Assembly (NCBI RefSeq): GCF_017654505.1
Contig: NC_054558.1
Location: 15,084,765 to 15,148,764, forward strand
Origin: Polyodon spathula
Taxonomy: Eukaryota; Chordata; Actinopteri; Acipenseriformes; Polyodontidae
DNA: 64,000 nt
Direction: 5' to 3'
Shown here: positions 61,295 through 64,000 of the stretch, piece by piece
Numbering within the stretch: the first letter of the stretch is position 1
Layout of the letters: every line of letters begins with the position of its first letter
Translations under genes and position numbers: made by a program
The notes under the pieces: model-generated
The model's input: only the letters and a program-made list of their open reading frames with translations
The model's database searches: none
What the model was told of the DNA's origin: nothing

Positions 61295-63690
61295 CATGCA
61301 TTCACATCACAAAGCTGGGGCACAATTCAGAACAGGTAGTAGCTCACAGCCTATCCAAATATGAACAATATAAGAATTCCTTTATTAAAACCATGTGCTT
61401 ACAACTCTATGCAGATTTAGATTTAACATGCGGTAGGAACAATAAAAGACCTTTATTTTGCACAGGATGTAGCTTGCATGTTATGATTCATAAAAATCGA
61501 CAACAGCCCATTGGCTGGCCTGTGGAACAGGCTTAATAACTGAGTAGACCTTTTCAAGTTTTTTTCTCTGTTCACAGCCTTCTCATGAACCAAGAGAATG
61601 GGAGTGGAGATCAATAGAGAAGCTTTAGGGAACGTTTATTGAATCTGCTCCAGTGCTTAATAAAGGATTACACTAATAACTCAAATACCCCATATTTGGG
61701 AAGCCAGGCATACTCTCTTTCCTTTTGGTCCTCTCCCAGTGTCTCCCTGTTGAAGCTCTTGTTGTATGTCTGGAGATACAATCCCAGGCTGTGTATGAAA
61801 ACAGGTCTGGAGTCATTTCTATAGGGCACAGTTCTGAAGGATTTATGCACATCTGAAAGGCAGTAGAGGAGTTCAGTTAGTGTGTTGAAAAGGAAATGTA
61901 AATTCCAATACCCATATACAGATTTATTTTATATTCACACATACATATTTCACTGCAGTGTTTTTTTTTTTCATTTGTCAGCAGTTTTAGCTCCTTTCCT
62001 GACTGTGAGAAATCTGAATAACTTTGAAAGGCAACTGAGAGTGTTCTTGTTCAATATCCCTGTATTAATACTCGTGAGCATTTTTATCTTTAGTAATACT
62101 GTTATCGTTTATATGTAACAGTGCTGGCTCCTCGAAAACAAAATATTCAAACACACATTTCCAAAAGGAGTGCTACAAACTTTAAAATTAATTTCTTACT
62201 TTGTGTAGGTAGCCTGATTTGCTTGCTTGTGTATTACCTTTCAGAATATCAGACTTTTCTGAATATGGATTTATGCACAATAATAGTTATCCAGCACAGT
62301 ATTTGATATACTGCCACAGCTAGTTGTGTTTTAATATGAGCCACCAGCAAACCTACACAGGCCAACCTTAAGCTCATCCTCATTAATGTAAATAACTGTT
62401 AGCTATTTCAATATTGCAGTGAAACATACACAGTACCCCCTTCAAATTACCTGTTAAAGAAAGGAGAGAAACACTCTCCAATATTTGTTTCAGACATCAT
62501 TTATGTGTTGGTTTCCACTGCATAACATCTTTCTCATACCGGCATTTGTAAATGCTGATATATGAACCAATTTTAACATGTACAGCTATTAAACCAGTGT
62601 TTATTTGAATATTCCGAAATTTGTCCCAGCACTAATAACTAATAACGGTGAACGTTTGTGGAGATTTCTTCTATGTAAATATTTATGGGCAGTATGTTCT
62701 GTTGGGCAGTTCCAGGGAAGGCCAGGAGGGTGCTGGGGGTGCAGTAAGCTGGCCCAGGGGGGCCGGTGCTTGAGTCTGTGGTTAGGTTCATTACCAGGAC
62801 AGCAGAGGGGGAGGAGGCGTGCATTGTTCTTACCCTTTAGTTGAACTTTGCCAGCTGTAAATGCTCTGGCCTCCAGCACTGTCCTCACCCTGTACCTCAA
62901 TGAGTGTGTGAAGCCCAAGCACCAATGTGAAAAAGCATATATTGTAACTACTTTCATAACTCATAGGTTTAAAATTGTTTCACCATTGCAGATAATTTCT
63001 ACCGCAAGCCAAGAAAGGATTACGTACAAACGTGCAGCAGGTCTTGTGGAATGCATAAAGCTAGCTGATTCCTCATGTGGTTAGACATGGTGTTAGGGGT
63101 AAGACTGTGCACCTGGGCCGCATTTGAACATCTCATATTTCTAAGGAGGCCTGACTTGTGCATTGAAGTTTTTTTTGCTTGCTGTATTAATACCCCAAAT
63201 ATATTTTAACCTTTTTCTTATGAGGGTAATATAATGTTAAGTGTGTGTACAGATAATCCAAATATCTTTATACTGACATGATATTATGCATACAGCGCTA
63301 CTGCACTTGAGTATATGGAATATCTACAGTACTCAGTCATTCCTCTAGAATTCCCTGCTAACATACACATTTTGGTAGTATTGAAATACTGAGTGCTGAT
63401 AAATAGTGTACATGGGCCAGAATCCCATGTAAACAAATAAAGTTCAGTTTGCAAGTCTGCTACACAATCCTTTGGGAGAATTCCACCATGCTACTGGCAT
63501 ATACCATTTGGCAAATATGACATACTCATATCTGGAATTTATATTCTACAGTACTCAGTATGCAAAATGCTAAATGGAATTGAAAATACTTGTGAACTTG
63601 TTAAGTATATTGAATTTTTTTTTGTGCAAAAAAACAATGCCAGAACTGGCATCTTCATTTCACCCTCCAAAATGGCTTTATGTAATGGTG
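61295..63690. other. No gene seen
   Basis: Mostly unique-looking DNA. The block at 62690-62830 is G-rich with several runs of three or more G, but spacing is loose for a quadruplex. The open frames across it have no motif. Confidence 0.5.
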
Positions 63691-63694
63691 ACTG

Positions 63695-63776
63695 TCAAAA
63701 CTCTAACCATGCTTTCACTTTGCTCTATTATTTTGCTATGCTTTTACTGTGGCAAACCTTTAGAAGGGTATGACTA
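63695..63776 (+). repeat. Inverted-repeat element with ATGCTTTAC interior, right end
   Basis: ACCATGCTTTCACTTTGCTC, TATGCTTTTACTGTGGCAAA and CCTTTAGAAGGG match the right end of the copy at 8.8 kb. The left part is lost or not recognisable. Confidence 0.6.
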
Positions 63777-64000
63777 TACCCTTTTCAATAAACACATTGT
63801 GAATAATATTATGATTATCTGTTTAATGTTTCAGTCCCTTTGGATGGTAGGTTTTGGCAGATTTCACAGACGATTTATCGGGATTTCCAAAGCAAATATA
63901 CTGCTTTTCAGAGAGAGATTTGTGCTGGCATTCAAACCTCAGTGTTTGAAAGGAAGCAAAAAAAAAATGCATTAAATTGCATTCGCTATGCCTCCAACAG
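63777..64000. other. No gene seen
   Basis: Unique-looking DNA to the window edge. The 133-codon frame at 63574-63975 begins within the repeat next door and has no motif. Confidence 0.45.

Noticed and set aside
62690..62830. G-quadruplex or exon in the G-rich block
   Set aside because: Loops between G runs are too long for a confident quadruplex, and no frame with splice signals is supported.

Overview
The window looks like non-coding DNA from a ray-finned fish nuclear genome. It is AT-rich and mostly CpG-depleted, holds many simple-sequence arrays, and is dense in transposable-element remains. These include many CR1-type LINE fragments, an L2-type LINE tail, three kinds of LTR, and small piggyBac-like, Tigger-like and Tc1-like elements. 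The mix, with an active-looking CR1 and modest compaction, would suit a non-teleost ray-finned fish such as a sturgeon, paddlefish or gar. That assignment is inference from recall, not something the sequence proves. No bacterial, organellar or rRNA sequence was seen.

Layout. At 0-10 kb: an LTR cut by the window edge, a CR1 scrap, a 22-bp minisatellite, an L2 tail, a striking 33-bp minisatellite (15 units), a short inverted-repeat element and a CpG-rich LTR. At 10-24 kb: microsatellites, a young CR1 copy (14.67-16.17 kb), a textbook piggyBac-type element with TTAA duplications (19.99-20.48 kb) and a second LTR of the first family. At 24-36 kb: mostly unique sequence with CR1 pieces, a palindrome resembling paired CTCF sites (30.37-30.44 kb) and a third LTR copy. 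At 36-50 kb: largely unique sequence that may include conserved enhancers, a solo LTR with a perfect 5-bp target duplication (42.50-43.20 kb), CR1 remains, a Tigger-like element (47.25-47.95 kb) and paired tRNA-like SINE heads. At 50-56 kb: another LTR family and a second young CR1 copy. At 56-64 kb: a CpG-retaining stretch with a possible first exon of a host gene, then mostly unique DNA with a Tc1-like element.

The only recognisable protein-coding sequence is the reverse transcriptase of the two young CR1 copies, and both are broken by frameshifts or stops. No intact host gene can be supported. The one place that resembles a gene start is about 55.78-56.69 kb, on the plus strand. The window is best read as a gene desert, a large intron, or the upstream flank of a gene. 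No new defence or biosynthetic system was found. The items most worth a second look are the 33-bp minisatellite, the CTCF-like palindrome, the self-repetitive inverted-repeat family and the possible first exon.
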